NCBI GenBank assembly: GCA_022539475.1
Contig: VCMS01000080.1
Span: 119,049 to 183,048, forward strand
Reading direction: 5' to 3'
Length of the DNA stretch: 64,000 nucleotides
Source of the DNA: Gracilaria domingensis
Lineage: Eukaryota; Rhodophyta; Florideophyceae; Gracilariales; Gracilariaceae
Part shown: piece by piece, positions 7,833 to 17,205 of the stretch
How positions within the stretch are numbered: the first letter of the stretch is position 1
How the letters are laid out: each line of letters opens with the position of its first letter
Position numbers and translations under genes: made by a program
The notes under the pieces: model-generated
The model's input: only the letters and a program-made list of their open reading frames with translations
Database searches by the model: none
Told to the model about the DNA's origin: nothing

Positions 7833-10800
7833 AGCGACGGGGTTTAGTGCGCCTGAGGCTGAGAAGCCTCGCTCCCCGGTCACAATCCTTTCGAGGACAC
7901 TGGCCACTACAGACGTGAACTCTGAGCACCTTGGTGTCTTGCGTCGCCCGTGGATACGGTCTAAGAACAGCCGGTTCCCGGATAGAGTCCTGGTCATGGC
8001 GAAACGTAACTACAAAGTTTACGCCGACCTAGGTGTTTCCGACCAGTACATGGTTCGGCAGTTGTCCGTGCTCGATACAGGAGCTGGGCCAAACTTTTTG
8101 GTTGAGTCTATGATTCCGCCGCACTTGCGGTCTCGCGTTCGTGCGGCGCCGCAGATCGATATAGCGGATGCGAACAATCGGCCACTTTCGACTGTGGGAG
8201 TAATAGACCTGCTCGTCAGGCTTGGCCGCTACGTGGCGAAGCTCGATTTCTTGGTTTGCAAGCAACTCGCTGCGCCGGTTATCCTCGGCTGCGACTTCTG
8301 TGACCGCTTCGTCGATGCAATTCGACCGCGGAAGCGAACCATCGAAATGGAAGATGGGACTACTGTACCGATCGTTCGGCGTCCCCTGCGCCGGGCTCTG
8401 AAGAAGCAAGTCCCTTTGCCTGCGGCACAGAAGCCTACAGCCGATGAACGGAAGTCTACAAAGCTCCGAGTAGCTCGGCCCATTTCCATCCCGCCTGAAT
8501 CACAGGTCTGGGTTACTGTGACCTCCCCACAATGTGGCTTACAAACGGTACAACCGTTGCCTGCGTTACAGGAGAAGCATCAGCTTGCCCTCGCTAATGG
8601 GATTGTTTTCGTCGAACCCGAGAAGCCTTTTCAGGTGCTGGTTGCGAACTTCAGCCGTTTTTCTCAACGGTTGGTTAGGAGCCAAGTTATTGGTTCGTTG
8701 CTTCCGCACCCTGCGGCTATAGTGCCTACTCAGGTTTCTATTGCCGAGGTTCTCGGAATCCTCGAAGCTGAGGAGGGGGAGGCGGAACGGAACAATTCCG
8801 AAACGACTGGACCGAACAGTTCGTCGGAAGATGCTACGCCGACTTCGGCGGATGCAAATAACCGCAGCCTGTCGAAGGAGGCAATGCCGACCTCGTCGGA
8901 CAGTAATGATACGGACCTGAGTGCTGCTGACACGAAGGATAAGGCAGTACAGGAACTGGAGTCTCTGGATCTTGAACATGTCCCAGAGACTCACCGCGAT
9001 AAATTGCGGCACATGCTTGAGGAGTTCACGCCCATGTGGGATGGCACTCTGGGTAAGATTGGTATTACCGAACATCGGATTGATTTGCTACCGAATACTC
9101 GGCCCATTTCACAGCACCCTTACAGGGCAGGACCGACAGCTCGGCAGGAGGAGAAAGCTCAAGTTGAGAAGATGCTCCGCGCTGGAGTTATCGAGCCGGC
9201 TCAGTCACCTTGGGCATCGCCGGTGGTGCTCGCGCCCAAAGCTGATGGGTCTTGGCGATTTTGCATCGATTACCGCAAGCTAAACGCGGCTACGGTCAAG
9301 GATGTGTATCCTATCCCACGAATGGATGAATGCATCGATTCATTGGGCGACGCGAAAGTGTTCACAACCCTAGACGCGAATTGGGGCTATTGGCAAGTTC
9401 CCGTGAGGGCTGAGGATCGTGACAAGACAGCCTTCGTTTGTCATGAAGGATTGTACCGATTCAATCGGATGCCCTTTGGGTTAACGAACGCGCCAGCCAC
9501 TTTTCAACGAGCTGTGGATATTTTGCTAGCCCGCTTTAAGTGGAAGACTTGCCTGGTATACCTGGATGACATCATTGTCTACTCCAGCAACCTGGATGAG
9601 CACTTGACCCACGTACGGGATGTGATGCGAGTCCTACGCGATGCAGGCATTACGCTCAAGCTCAAGAAGTGTGAGTTCTTTACCGAAACCGTCAGGTATC
9701 TCGGCCATGTTATCCGTCCGGGACGGCTTTCGATTGACGAAGTACGCGTGAAATCCCTCAAAGAGGCTAAGCATCCGAGGCCGCAGACGGAACTCCGATC
9801 TTTTCTCGGCTTGTGCAATGTGTATCGCCGCTTCATTCCGAACTTTGCGGATATCGCTGCACCTCTGAACGAGCTTCTTCGCAAAGGCCAGCCAGTCGAT
9901 CTGGAAGAATTCGACAACCGCAAGGTCGCGGCTTTCTCGTCGCTCGTGGACGCGGTGACATCGCCACCTGTTTTATCCCTGCCTAGGGCTGGTTTGCCAT
10001 ATGCAGTAGATACGGATGCGAGCGACTACCAAGTCGGCTGTGCCCTATTCCAGACCACCAATGATGGCGAGCGATTGCCAATTGGGTATTGGTCAAGGAG
10101 CCTCAACGTTCACGAGAGGAATTACTCGGTATCCGAAAAGGAGTGCTTGGCAGTTGTCTGGGCGTTACAGACACTGCGGCCCTATCTTATGGGGACCCGC
10201 TTCATTGTCCATACCGATCATTCGGCATTACGCTGGCTACTCTCTATAGCAGAGCCATCTGGCCGCTTGATGCGGTGGAGACTTCGCTTGTCGGAATTCG
10301 ACTTCGAAATCCGTTACAAGAAAGGACTCCTGAACACTCAGGCTGATGCACTGTCCCGCTTGGAAACAGCGGCTGAAGCTGCGCCAGTCGATGATCTGGA
10401 GATACCGTGCTTCCTCGTGGAAGACGGCTCGAGCGATGCCGATGAAGAATCGGAAGGATGGGACATCTACGATGCTGTTTTAGCCGTGTCTGACACGAAA
10501 CCCGAACCGGGCTCTTTCGTACCGATCAAGCCGGAGGAACTCATCCGGGAGCAGCACACCGACCGTTTTTGTACGGAGATTCGTAGTCGCCTAAACGGTG
10601 GAGCACAGTTGCCTTTCGTCGAGAACGACCAAGGATTTCTAATCCGAACCGTCGGAAACAGGCCACAGATTGTGGTTCCGCACTCACTTCAGTCACGAGT
10701 ACTGCATTTGTCGCACTACGCGAAGTTGTCAGCCCACCCTGGTGGCAGGAAGTTGTACTACACCTTACGGAAGGACTTTTACTGGCCAGCAATGGCTTTC

Positions 10801-13320
10801 GACGCGTATGCCACTGTTCGTGGATGTTCTGACTGCGCGAAGAACCGCGTCAAGCTGCGGAAGTACTCCAAGAAGTTGGTACTCTTCCCTGCCAGGGCTC
10901 CACTTGAATTCGTGGCAATTGACTTGCTCGGCGAGTTTATCCGCACTCGCCGGGGAAACCGGTTTCTACTTGTGATCACCGACCGTTTTTCTAAACTGGT
11001 ACGGACTGTGCCTTTGACGAAGGTTACCGCCAGTGCGGTCGCCCAAGCTTTCGTTACACACTGGGTTTTTGTCTACGGACCGCCGATTGACCTGTTATCG
11101 GACAATGGACCGCAGTTTACGGCTAAGTTCTTTCAGGACGTTTGCCGCATCTTGCGGATCCAAAACTGGTTTACGACAACATACCACCCCCAGAGTAATG
11201 GGCAGGTTGAACGTTTTAACCGCACAATGCTCAATGCATTACGGACATTCGTTGCCGAACATCCGTCGGAGTGGGATCAATACACCGATGCGGTGACATA
11301 TGCCTACAATACGCAGGTTCATCGCACTACTCAGATCTCGCCGTTCGAGCTTGTGCTATCACGCGTTCCACCTTCGGTGGCTATCGAGCCACAGCCAACT
11401 TTGGATAAGTTCCCCTCGCTTCGTCTACACAGGGACGCCTGGAAGGCCTGGCTTAAGAACATCATTCCTACAGTTAGGCAAAACATCGATAAGGCACAAG
11501 CCGCGTACAAGCGGAATTTCGACGCACGAATGCGCAGGGATGCCCCTCAGATCAGGGAAGGTAACTACGCCTTCCTACGGAAGGAATACTATAACCCGGA
11601 AAAGGAGAAGAGGCATAAGCTCTCTCCTATCGCGGACGGCCCCTACAGGGTTATTTCTATCACCGATACAACGGTTGTCCTCGATATTGAGGGTGAACAC
11701 GAGCGTTTTTCGCGCGATCGCGTAACGCCTGCGCCACAGCCTGTTCGTCAGGAAAAGCAACCGGAAACGCCGGACAGCGCTACGCCTACTGTGGACCAAG
11801 CCGCGACAGCGGGAGAGCGCGCTTCGTTGTCAGTCCTGCCGCATCCTAGCCGCGGACTTGCTGATTTGCCGGCAAAGCCGGAAGCTAACCCGCCAGTCTC
11901 GAACGCCGCACATGTCCACACGCGGATACTGGCCCCTCAGGGGATACTCACCACCACCCCCGACGCTCCAACTGAGGAGGGGGAGGAGGAGGTAAGTCGC
12001 TCGATTTCGTTGTCGCCGTCGTCGACGGAAGTGCCTTTGCAGGCCTCCGGGCCGCACGCAAGTCGTGGTGAAAGCACGCGGACGCGCGACGTACAGCCGA
12101 AGATTCGGAAAGAAGCGAGAAACGCGCAGTTATCGCGGAAGCCTAAAGAGGAACGCACCACTTCGGTGGAGCACGAAGCCGGAGAACCGGAAGAACACCA
12201 GGATGTAGCTGCTGCAGAAGTCGCCGCTTCGCCCGCGGATAGCACTGTACGGCCGTCACAGACGGAAGGACAAGAGCCTGCCCCAGCTGTGCAGCGTGAG
12301 ACCGGTACGCCGGAAAAGAGGGTGGTAACCACCGCAGCAGCCACGTCGAATGCGGAAAGTACATGCCCGCCGCAGTCGGAGCCCGGCAGCGGCAGCGCAC
12401 TCGCGTCAAAAGAAGCCGGAAGACCGGAAAAGAAGCCTGTCCAGAAAGACCGTGTTGTTACGGCAGACCCGATTTCGGGAGATTTTATTGAAGCATCGAG
12501 TGATGAAGCCGTTGAAAACACGGAGGCAACCGCCGCAACAGCAGGCCGACATGCCACAGTAGGTGGGCAGCAGCCCAACGCTGCACACGCGCGCACGCTG
12601 CGCCAAGTGTCTGGCTTCGCCGGCGATCCGCCTCCAGTGAAGGGTGACAACACACGAGCCGGGCACGTGCCCGCTGTAAGGCTTGCGGCCGCCGGAAACG
12701 GAAATTCCGAATTTGAATCGGCAACGCACAGCCGTGCAACGGCGCAGGCCTCACCGCCAGCAATGCTTGGCAAGACGTCGCCTCGGCACGTGCCACGGCA
12801 CCACTCGCTGGCACACCGCACTGCGGACCATTCACCCTCACTTCGAGAGATCTTGCCGGAACGCCGGAAGCTCGCTATTCGAGAACACCGAAGCTCGGTA
12901 ACAGCCCGACAATACGGGAAGGAAAGCCAGAACTCTGGAAGCCGGAATGACATGGAAACACCATGGTCAAAATGGCTCTCGCCTGGCGTACAGGGTGTCT
13001 TGCCGTCAGGACGGAAGCCGAAAGTAACCAATGAAGCCCACGACGGGAGAGGTAACAACGACACCTCGAGAGAGGATACATCGACAAAGCCGCATCCTGC
13101 GCGGAAGGTCCTCGATGAGGAGTATGTCATTGACCGTCTGATAAGTCACGGCTACGCCCCTGACGGGGAACTACTGTATCGAGTCCGTTGGTACGGCTAC
13201 GCCTCTTCAGAGGATACGCACGAGCCCATTGAGCACTTGCCTCGCTCGAAGGTCTTGCAGTACCACCGTCGCACACGGACACCGATACCGGCTACGCTGG
13301 ACAAGGCCCAAGTGGGTTGA
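7789..13320 (+). CDS. pol: Pol polyprotein: protease, RT, RNase H, integrase, linker, chromodomain
   Basis: The frame is -1 relative to gag and open across the gag stop; the first in-frame ATG is at 7996 (MAKRNYK). Numbering from 7915, the aspartic protease has D54 in LDTGAG. RT carries YLDDIIVYS near 550. RNase H starts at AVDTDASDY near 700. The integrase zinc region (HLSHYAKLSAHPGG...CSDC) is near 930. The integrase triad is D~1003 (VAIDLLGEF), D~1063 (LLSDNGPQF) and E~1099 (GQVERFNR), with the usual ~35-residue spacing. Then comes a ~500-residue disordered linker rich in Pro, Glu, Ser and Thr. A chromodomain follows at ~1733-1790 (EEYVIDRLISHG..., LYRVRWYGYASSEDTHEPIEHL). Chromodomains direct integration toward methylated-histone chromatin. 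No frame is broken. Confidence 0.95.
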   Translation, partial: EKLSKGASSNGEAPPATGFSAPEAEKPRSPVTILSRTLATTDVNSEHLGVLRRPWIRSKNSRFPDRVLVMAKRNYKVYADLGVSDQYMVRQLSVLDTGAGPNFLVESMIPPHLRSRVRAAPQIDIADANNRPLSTVGVIDLLVRLGRYVAKLDFLVCKQLAAPVILGCDFCDRFVDAIRPRKRTIEMEDGTTVPIVRRPLRRALKKQVPLPAAQKPTADERKSTKLRVARPISIPPESQVWVTVTSPQCGLQTVQPLPALQEKHQLALANGIVFVEPEKPFQVLVANFSRFSQRLVRSQVIGSLLPHPAAIVPTQVSIAEVLGILEAEEGEAERNNSETTGPNSSSEDATPTSADANNRSLSKEAMPTSSDSNDTDLSAADTKDKAVQELESLDLEHVPETHRDKLRHMLEEFTPMWDGTLGKIGITEHRIDLLPNTRPISQHPYRAGPTARQEEKAQVEKMLRAGVIEPAQSPWASPVVLAPKADGSWRFCIDYRKLNAATVKDVYPIPRMDECIDSLGDAKVFTTLDANWGYWQVPVRAEDRDKTAFVCHEGLYRFNRMPFGLTNAPATFQRAVDILLARFKWKTCLVYLDDIIVYSSNLDEHLTHVRDVMRVLRDAGITLKLKKCEFFTETVRYLGHVIRPGRLSIDEVRVKSLKEAKHPRPQTELRSFLGLCNVYRRFIPNFADIAAPLNELLRKGQPVDLEEFDNRKVAAFSSLVDAVTSPPVLSLPRAGLPYAVDTDASDYQVGCALFQTTNDGERLPIGYWSRSLNVHERNYSVSEKECLAVVWALQTLRPYLMGTRFIVHTDHSALRWLLSIAEPSGRLMRWRLRLSEFDFEIRYKKGLLNTQADALSRLETAAEAAPVDDLEIPCFLVEDGSSDADEESEGWDIYDAVLAVSDTKPEPGSFVPIKPEELIREQHTDRFCTEIRSRLNGGAQLPFVENDQGFLIRTVGNRPQIVVPHSLQSRVLHLSHYAKLSAHPGGRKLYYTLRKDFYWPAMAFDAYATVRGCSDCAKNRVKLRKYSKKLVLFPARAPLEFVAIDLLGEFIRTRRGNRFLLVITDRFSKLVRTVPLTKVTASAVAQAFVTHWVFVYGPPIDLLSDNGPQFTAKFFQDVCRILRIQNWFTTTYHPQSNGQVERFNRTMLNALRTFVAEHPSEWDQYTDAVTYAYNTQVHRTTQISPFELVLSRVPPSVAIEPQPTLDKFPSLRLHRDAWKAWLKNIIPTVRQNIDKAQAAYKRNFDARMRRDAPQIREGNYAFLRKEYYNPEKEKRHKLSPIADGPYRVISITDTTVVLDIEGEHERFSRDRVTPAPQPVRQEKQPETPDSATPTVDQAATAGERASLSVLPHPSRGLADLPAKPEANPPVSNAAHVHTRILAPQGILTTTPDAPTEEGEEEVSRSISLSPSSTEVPLQASGPHASRGESTRTRDVQPKIRKEARNAQLSRKPKEERTTSVEHEAGEPEEHQDVAAAEVAASPADSTVRPSQTEGQEPAPAVQRETGTPEKRVVTTAAATSNAESTCPPQSEPGSGSALASKEAGRPEKKPVQKDRVVTADPISGDFIEASSDEAVENTEATAATAGRHATVGGQQPNAAHARTLRQVSGFAGDPPPVKGDNTRAGHVPAVRLAAAGNGNSEFESATHSRATAQASPPAMLGKTSPRHVPRHHSLAHRTADHSPSLREILPERRKLAIREHRSSVTARQYGKESQNSGSRNDMETPWSKWLSPGVQGVLPSGRKPKVTNEAHDGRGNNDTSREDTSTKPHPARKVLDEEYVIDRLISHGYAPDGELLYRVRWYGYASSEDTHEPIEHLPRSKVLQYHRRTRTPIPATLDKAQVG

Positions 13321-13831
13321 CCACCGACGTCTCTATTGAGCACAGCCGTCCCAGACGGAATATGCCGCCTCATGCGGACAGTATTGCATTACGCAAGAAT
13401 ATGCCGCGTCAAGCGGATGCAACTTGAAGTTAACTCGAGATCACTTAGCCGCCTCAGGCGGACCAGGCCGCTCTAAGCGGACAGCTTTTCGCTGAACAAA
13501 CATGCCGCGAAATGCGGAAGCCACTTACAGTGGAGAAGAAGATAAAGAAGAAAGAAGCCTAAGAAGAAGGAGAAGAAGCCAGGAAACTGGAAGGAAGACT
13601 AAGAAGTTTTATCGCTACAGCCGCTTGTGCGGAAAAGTTACCCCTCTCTTGTGGGCCATTCGCAACAGCCTCAAACGAGGTACTGCCCACTGAGAAGGGG
13701 GAGAACAGGAAGAAAAATGTGGGCCAAGCCAGCAGGGCTGGTGAAGTTTACCTCTAACTATTGAGTTCGCCCCTCATCATCAGGGTCTACTACGGACTAC
13801 TACAGCCCGTCAGGGATCTCGAGCCGGAAAA
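13321..13831 (+). repeat. array of ~10 micro-hairpins in the Gypsy 3' non-coding region
   Basis: Repeated small inverted repeats have stems of 4-5 bp and loops of mostly 3-5 bases, densely packed from ~13345 to 13520 and again near 13619. They include CCGTC-CCA-GACGG, CCGC-CTCAT-GCGG, TTGC-ATTAC-GCAA, CCGC-GTCAA-GCGG, CCGC-CTCAG-GCGG, CCGC-TCTAA-GCGG, CCGC-GAAAT-GCGG, CCAC-TTACA-GTGG and CCGC-TTGT-GCGG. Loops differ while stems are kept, so these are not simple tandem copies. A purine-rich GAAGAAG tract (13531-13605) follows. No gene is seen. Confidence 0.8.
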
Positions 13832-15631
13832 TTACGCGCCGGACGGTCCAGCACCTGGGGTGCCCCCACTACCGGGAGCCCCGGAGAAGCGCTGTGCCGC
13901 TATTGCCTGCAACTCCGACTCGTCGGTCACCGTATCGGGAACGGCCACTCCCACGCCTCGAAGGAAGTCGCGAATGACCGCCGCTCGCGGAGTGAGAGAA
14001 GAACTGCCGCCCACGGCGGATGCTACATCCTGAGCCCACGGGCCGGTCGGAGCGGGAGCCGCTACAGCGGGCGGGTCAACGATCACGACTTCGTCGTCAT
14101 CTCCCGTAGCGTCGGGCTCCGAGGCAACCCCCACTGGGCTCCCCTCATCCATGGGACTTCCTCCCTCTTCAGGGTCATCACCGTCATCGTCAACGTATAC
14201 GAACCCACGCGGGTGCCCTTCCGGGATATATCGCTCCTCTCGGCGGCGACCAGCCGCCTCAGCGGGACCAATTACCTCCCAAATCCATGGGTCAAAGTAT
14301 ACGAAGTCGCCGGCGTTGACGTTCCGTCCGGGAGAACGGTCCGACTGCCGACGGACCCCGTCGGAAACCTGACTAGCAGGCACCTCATTCCAGTCAATCT
14401 GGTCAATGACGTCCACCAACGCGGTGGCTTCGCGCGCATTGCGGACCGAGCCGAGCACTTCGGAGAGATCCAACGCTCGGATCGCTTGCCGGATGAGTTC
14501 CGGGATGAACCAAACTCGGTACGAATCATATGCCTCGATGAGGAGGAAAGCCGCAACGCGGACGGTCCATTCTGTTGCCAGGATGCTCCACAGGCCGCGA
14601 GGCGGATCATTCATGAAGTACGAGCCTATGTAAGTTAGGCAGGGCGGTAGCTCTACGTGACACCCTCGTGGGACTTCGACCGCAGGCCAGAATGACGGCA
14701 GCGGCAGGTATCGCCCAGTATGGGAGTGACGCGCAATGCGTTCCACCTCCGTGCACTGGTACGGCACCAGTACCCCGAAGCGGGAACGCCATTTCCTCTC
14801 GAAGCGGAGGCCTTCATGAAATTGAGACCGTCCAGGACGGCGAAGGAACCGGAACTCGGCGCGAAGGATCGGCCGCGCCCACAGGATCAACTCCTGCTGC
14901 GGCTGAACGGTATCCGAATATCGGTCAATTTCGTCCAACGCGTTGGCTAGATGGTCGCCGTAGCCGACCTCGCCGAAAGTTCGGTAACGTGCCACATCGT
15001 ACTGGTACTGTGCCGGCACCGGATGTTCGTTCGGAGCTCGGAAGTGTCGCGCGTACCCAATGCGGGCCATCTCATTGCGAGCGAATTGTCTCGTCTCGTT
15101 TCGACCTACAAACAGGCAGCTCGGTATAACCGCAACGCGGGCGATCCAGTCCCATGAACGGGTAACGTCAGCAGGAAGCCCACCAGGGAGTTGACCGTCG
15201 ACAGCGTACGAGTCGACGAGCTCTGTATCCCGAACGGCTTCGGCGTCAAACCAGGGAGCCTGGGCAAAAAGGAAACTGTGCCGGTGGGGATCCCGGATGC
15301 GTAACGCGCCTGCGGTAGGCCATCCACCCAGCGTAGCTGGCATCTCGGCGTTGAACCAATCCCACACGGGCGCGGGACCAGCCTGAGCTGGAGCGTGATC
15401 TTGTCCGGAAGAACCCGGCTGGGAGGCAGCCGCCGACTGCGGGAGAGGAACAGACCGGAACGGCGGGTTCGATACTTGCATGCGTGCCGTCGAGGACGGA
15501 GGGCCGTTCGGTGCGTTGGACATCGCGGGAGGGCTCGAGATGACGAGGTTCGCTACTGACACCGGAGGTGTTGGTGGCTCCGAACAGTTCTCGGCAGACC
15601 CGTCTTGGGAGACTTCCTTATATACCTCCAT
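13832..15631 (-). CDS. antisense ORF inside the Gypsy element (599 aa, unknown function)
   Basis: It runs against gag-pol, from ATG 15629-15631 just inside the 3' LTR. I recognise no family. Residues ~1-110 and ~480-599 are disordered (Pro, Ser, Ala, Gly; an acidic run YVDDDGDDPEEGG). The middle, ~115-450, looks folded: aromatic and charged, with many Trp, Tyr and Arg (WDWFNAEMPATLGGW, ARYRTFGEVGYGDHLANAL, WSILATEWTVRVAAFLLIEA). No cysteine clusters or transmembrane segments are evident. The sense strand here lacks a comparable frame. An 1.8-kb frame kept open in non-essential DNA suggests selection or very recent capture. A transcript would have to begin in or beyond the 3' LTR in antisense direction. 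Confidence 0.7.
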   Translation of the reverse strand: MEVYKEVSQDGSAENCSEPPTPPVSVANLVISSPPAMSNAPNGPPSSTARMQVSNPPFRSVPLPQSAAASQPGSSGQDHAPAQAGPAPVWDWFNAEMPATLGGWPTAGALRIRDPHRHSFLFAQAPWFDAEAVRDTELVDSYAVDGQLPGGLPADVTRSWDWIARVAVIPSCLFVGRNETRQFARNEMARIGYARHFRAPNEHPVPAQYQYDVARYRTFGEVGYGDHLANALDEIDRYSDTVQPQQELILWARPILRAEFRFLRRPGRSQFHEGLRFERKWRSRFGVLVPYQCTEVERIARHSHTGRYLPLPSFWPAVEVPRGCHVELPPCLTYIGSYFMNDPPRGLWSILATEWTVRVAAFLLIEAYDSYRVWFIPELIRQAIRALDLSEVLGSVRNAREATALVDVIDQIDWNEVPASQVSDGVRRQSDRSPGRNVNAGDFVYFDPWIWEVIGPAEAAGRRREERYIPEGHPRGFVYVDDDGDDPEEGGSPMDEGSPVGVASEPDATGDDDEVVIVDPPAVAAPAPTGPWAQDVASAVGGSSSLTPRAAVIRDFLRGVGVAVPDTVTDESELQAIAAQRFSGAPGSGGTPGAGPSGA

Positions 15632-15671
15632 CGCGAGGCGTATCGAGCCGACGGAGTCGGTGTCTCAGCCT

Positions 15672-15684
15672 GAGAAGGGGGAGA
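15672..15684 (+). promoter_or_regulatory. polypurine tract
   Basis: GAGAAGGGGGAGA abuts the TGTAGAG start of the 3' LTR, the position required for priming plus-strand DNA synthesis. Confidence 0.85.
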
Positions 15685-16541
15685 TGTAGAGCAAAACGCC
15701 CTTTGTGGGGATGCACCGAGGTGCTTTTCATAGTTTGTTGATCCGTTACCGGCTTCGACACCTCAGGTTATGAGAGGCTACTGGGGTAGTGCCCCTATTT
15801 TGGGGTATGCCTAGGAAGGGTAGTATTTCTGCACACGTGTGCCAAGTTGGCCCGATAGCGGGTGCGCCGTGGCAAGCCTGCCACGGTTGCACACCTGTAA
15901 TGTATTGGCCGGCAGCGCCGGACAGTTAGATATTTTAATTGATATTTTCAAGTGCCGTATATAAGTGGCGGCACTTGCCGCCACTGTACGGGAAGTAAAC
16001 CTCAACGAGGCCTTTGGCTCTGATCTTCTTGCCGCTTGCGCACGGTCACCAGCCCCATCCTGGGGAATACCGCCGCAATTCCGGGCTGATCAACCAACCT
16101 CCGTCCCTGAGGAGTACTAATCCGTCGTCACGGCACTTTTCTTATCTATTTTATTATTGTCATTTCCGTCTTACGGCTTTCGCTACTCTGCCCTACGTTG
16201 TAGGTTTGTTTTATTTGTCTCGGGAGTTTTCCCGCTTATCGCGAGTCAGTGCTCCGCAGTGCGGCTCGTTTGTTGATCTTTTGTCGTCCCATACCGTTGG
16301 GCTGGATACCCCCACTCGCTGTGGCTCGCCGGAACCATCCGGATACCTACGCCGATTCTACCCCTTCTACCTCCGACTGCACGCCCAGATCGGGGCCACC
16401 CGGATTTACACCCGGCTCGTGTTGGCCCTATCGGAGGGTTCTGCCGCTCGACTGCCCTTCACAGGGAGCAGGGCCTGAACACCCTGAGGTGCTCGTCCGC
16501 GACGCGGCTTGTTGTTTTCCCGTCGAGGGTTTTGCACCACA
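15685..16541 (+). repeat. 3' LTR of the Gypsy element (857 bp)
   Basis: Same length as the 5' LTR with about five substitutions. It is followed at once by the GGCAG duplication and the resumed hydrolase frame. Confidence 0.95.
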
Positions 16542-16546
16542 GGCAG
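16542..16546. repeat. target-site duplication, right copy (GGCAG)
   Basis: Matches 4763-4767 and confirms an integrase-mediated 5-bp staggered insertion. Confidence 0.9.
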
Positions 16547-17094
16547 TATCTCTCGGAAAGCGTGAACATGTTGACGTCATATCAGCGGTTAGGTTCCTCA
16601 AGTCACGTGGGACCGAACGTGTTGCAGTCCTCGGGACTTCACAAGGAGCATCGTCAGCCATTATCGCCGCAGCCAAGTGCTCTGAAATTGATGCATTGGT
16701 TTTGGAAAACCCATTTTCTTCACCGGAAGTTCTGGTTCGACATATAGTCACAACTATTCTGAAGAGAATTCCTTTGCCGTTTTTCGACGTTGCCCTAACG
16801 CCGTTGGCATTTCGACTGTCACTCCTCCGTACTGGTAATTTCCCAATTTCAGAACAGAAGAAGGCTATCGATTATGTCTTGAACGTAACTGTCCCCGTTC
16901 TGTTTATCCATGGCACTGCTGACCTAGTAGTACATCACAAAGAGTCTGAGATATTATACAACGCAGCTGCAATGGAAGACAAAGAAATATGGCTTGTTGA
17001 TAATGCACCTCATACCCAATGCTTTAACACGAAACCAGACGATTTCCGGATCAAAGTAACAGACTTCTTGCGTGCTCATCTTTCAGGTGCTTGA
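16547..17094 (+). pseudogene. alpha/beta-hydrolase, 3' half, separated by the Gypsy element
   Basis: This continues the frame interrupted at 4767. It holds the nucleophile elbow GTSQGA (G-x-S-x-G), the acid residue region FIHGTADLVV, and the terminal histidine in NAPHTQCF, completing a Ser-Asp-His triad. With the 5' half the ancestral protein had about 336 residues. A fused frame from the LTR runs into it (from 16249), but without the N-terminal half the core sheet is missing, so a functional product is unlikely. The sequence is otherwise undamaged, which agrees with a recent disruption. Confidence 0.88.
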
Positions 17095-17205
17095 CGGCAT
17101 ATACTAGGAGTACGATGGCCCTGAACCGGGTAACGAACTGCCAAAGTAAGTACAAGCTTGATAACAATGCCATCACAGGGGGCCACGTGCTGAAGCTGAG
17201 ATATT

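Larger units (their letters stand above)
4768..16541 (+). mobile_element. full-length Ty3/Gypsy chromovirus, 11,774 bp
   Basis: The borders are exact: two 857-bp LTRs (TGTAGAG...ACCACA), a 5-bp GGCAG duplication, a primer-binding site after the 5' LTR and a polypurine tract before the 3' LTR. Order inside: gag (5789-7798), a -1 frameshift signal, pol with protease, RT, RNase H, integrase, a long linker and a chromodomain (to 13320), a non-coding hairpin-rich segment (13321-13831), and an antisense ORF (13832-15631). Integrase downstream of RT/RNase H places it in Ty3/Gypsy; the C-terminal chromodomain places it in the chromoviruses. The LTRs differ at about five positions by eye and both main frames are open, so the insertion is recent and the copy may be competent. 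It is about twice the usual 5-6 kb length. Confidence 0.95.

Noticed and set aside
11937-13130. 397-codon minus-strand frame opposite the pol linker
   Set aside because: Low-complexity Ser/Ala/Cys composition and a mirror of the repetitive sense linker. Unlike the 13.8-15.6 kb antisense frame, the sense strand here is clearly coding.
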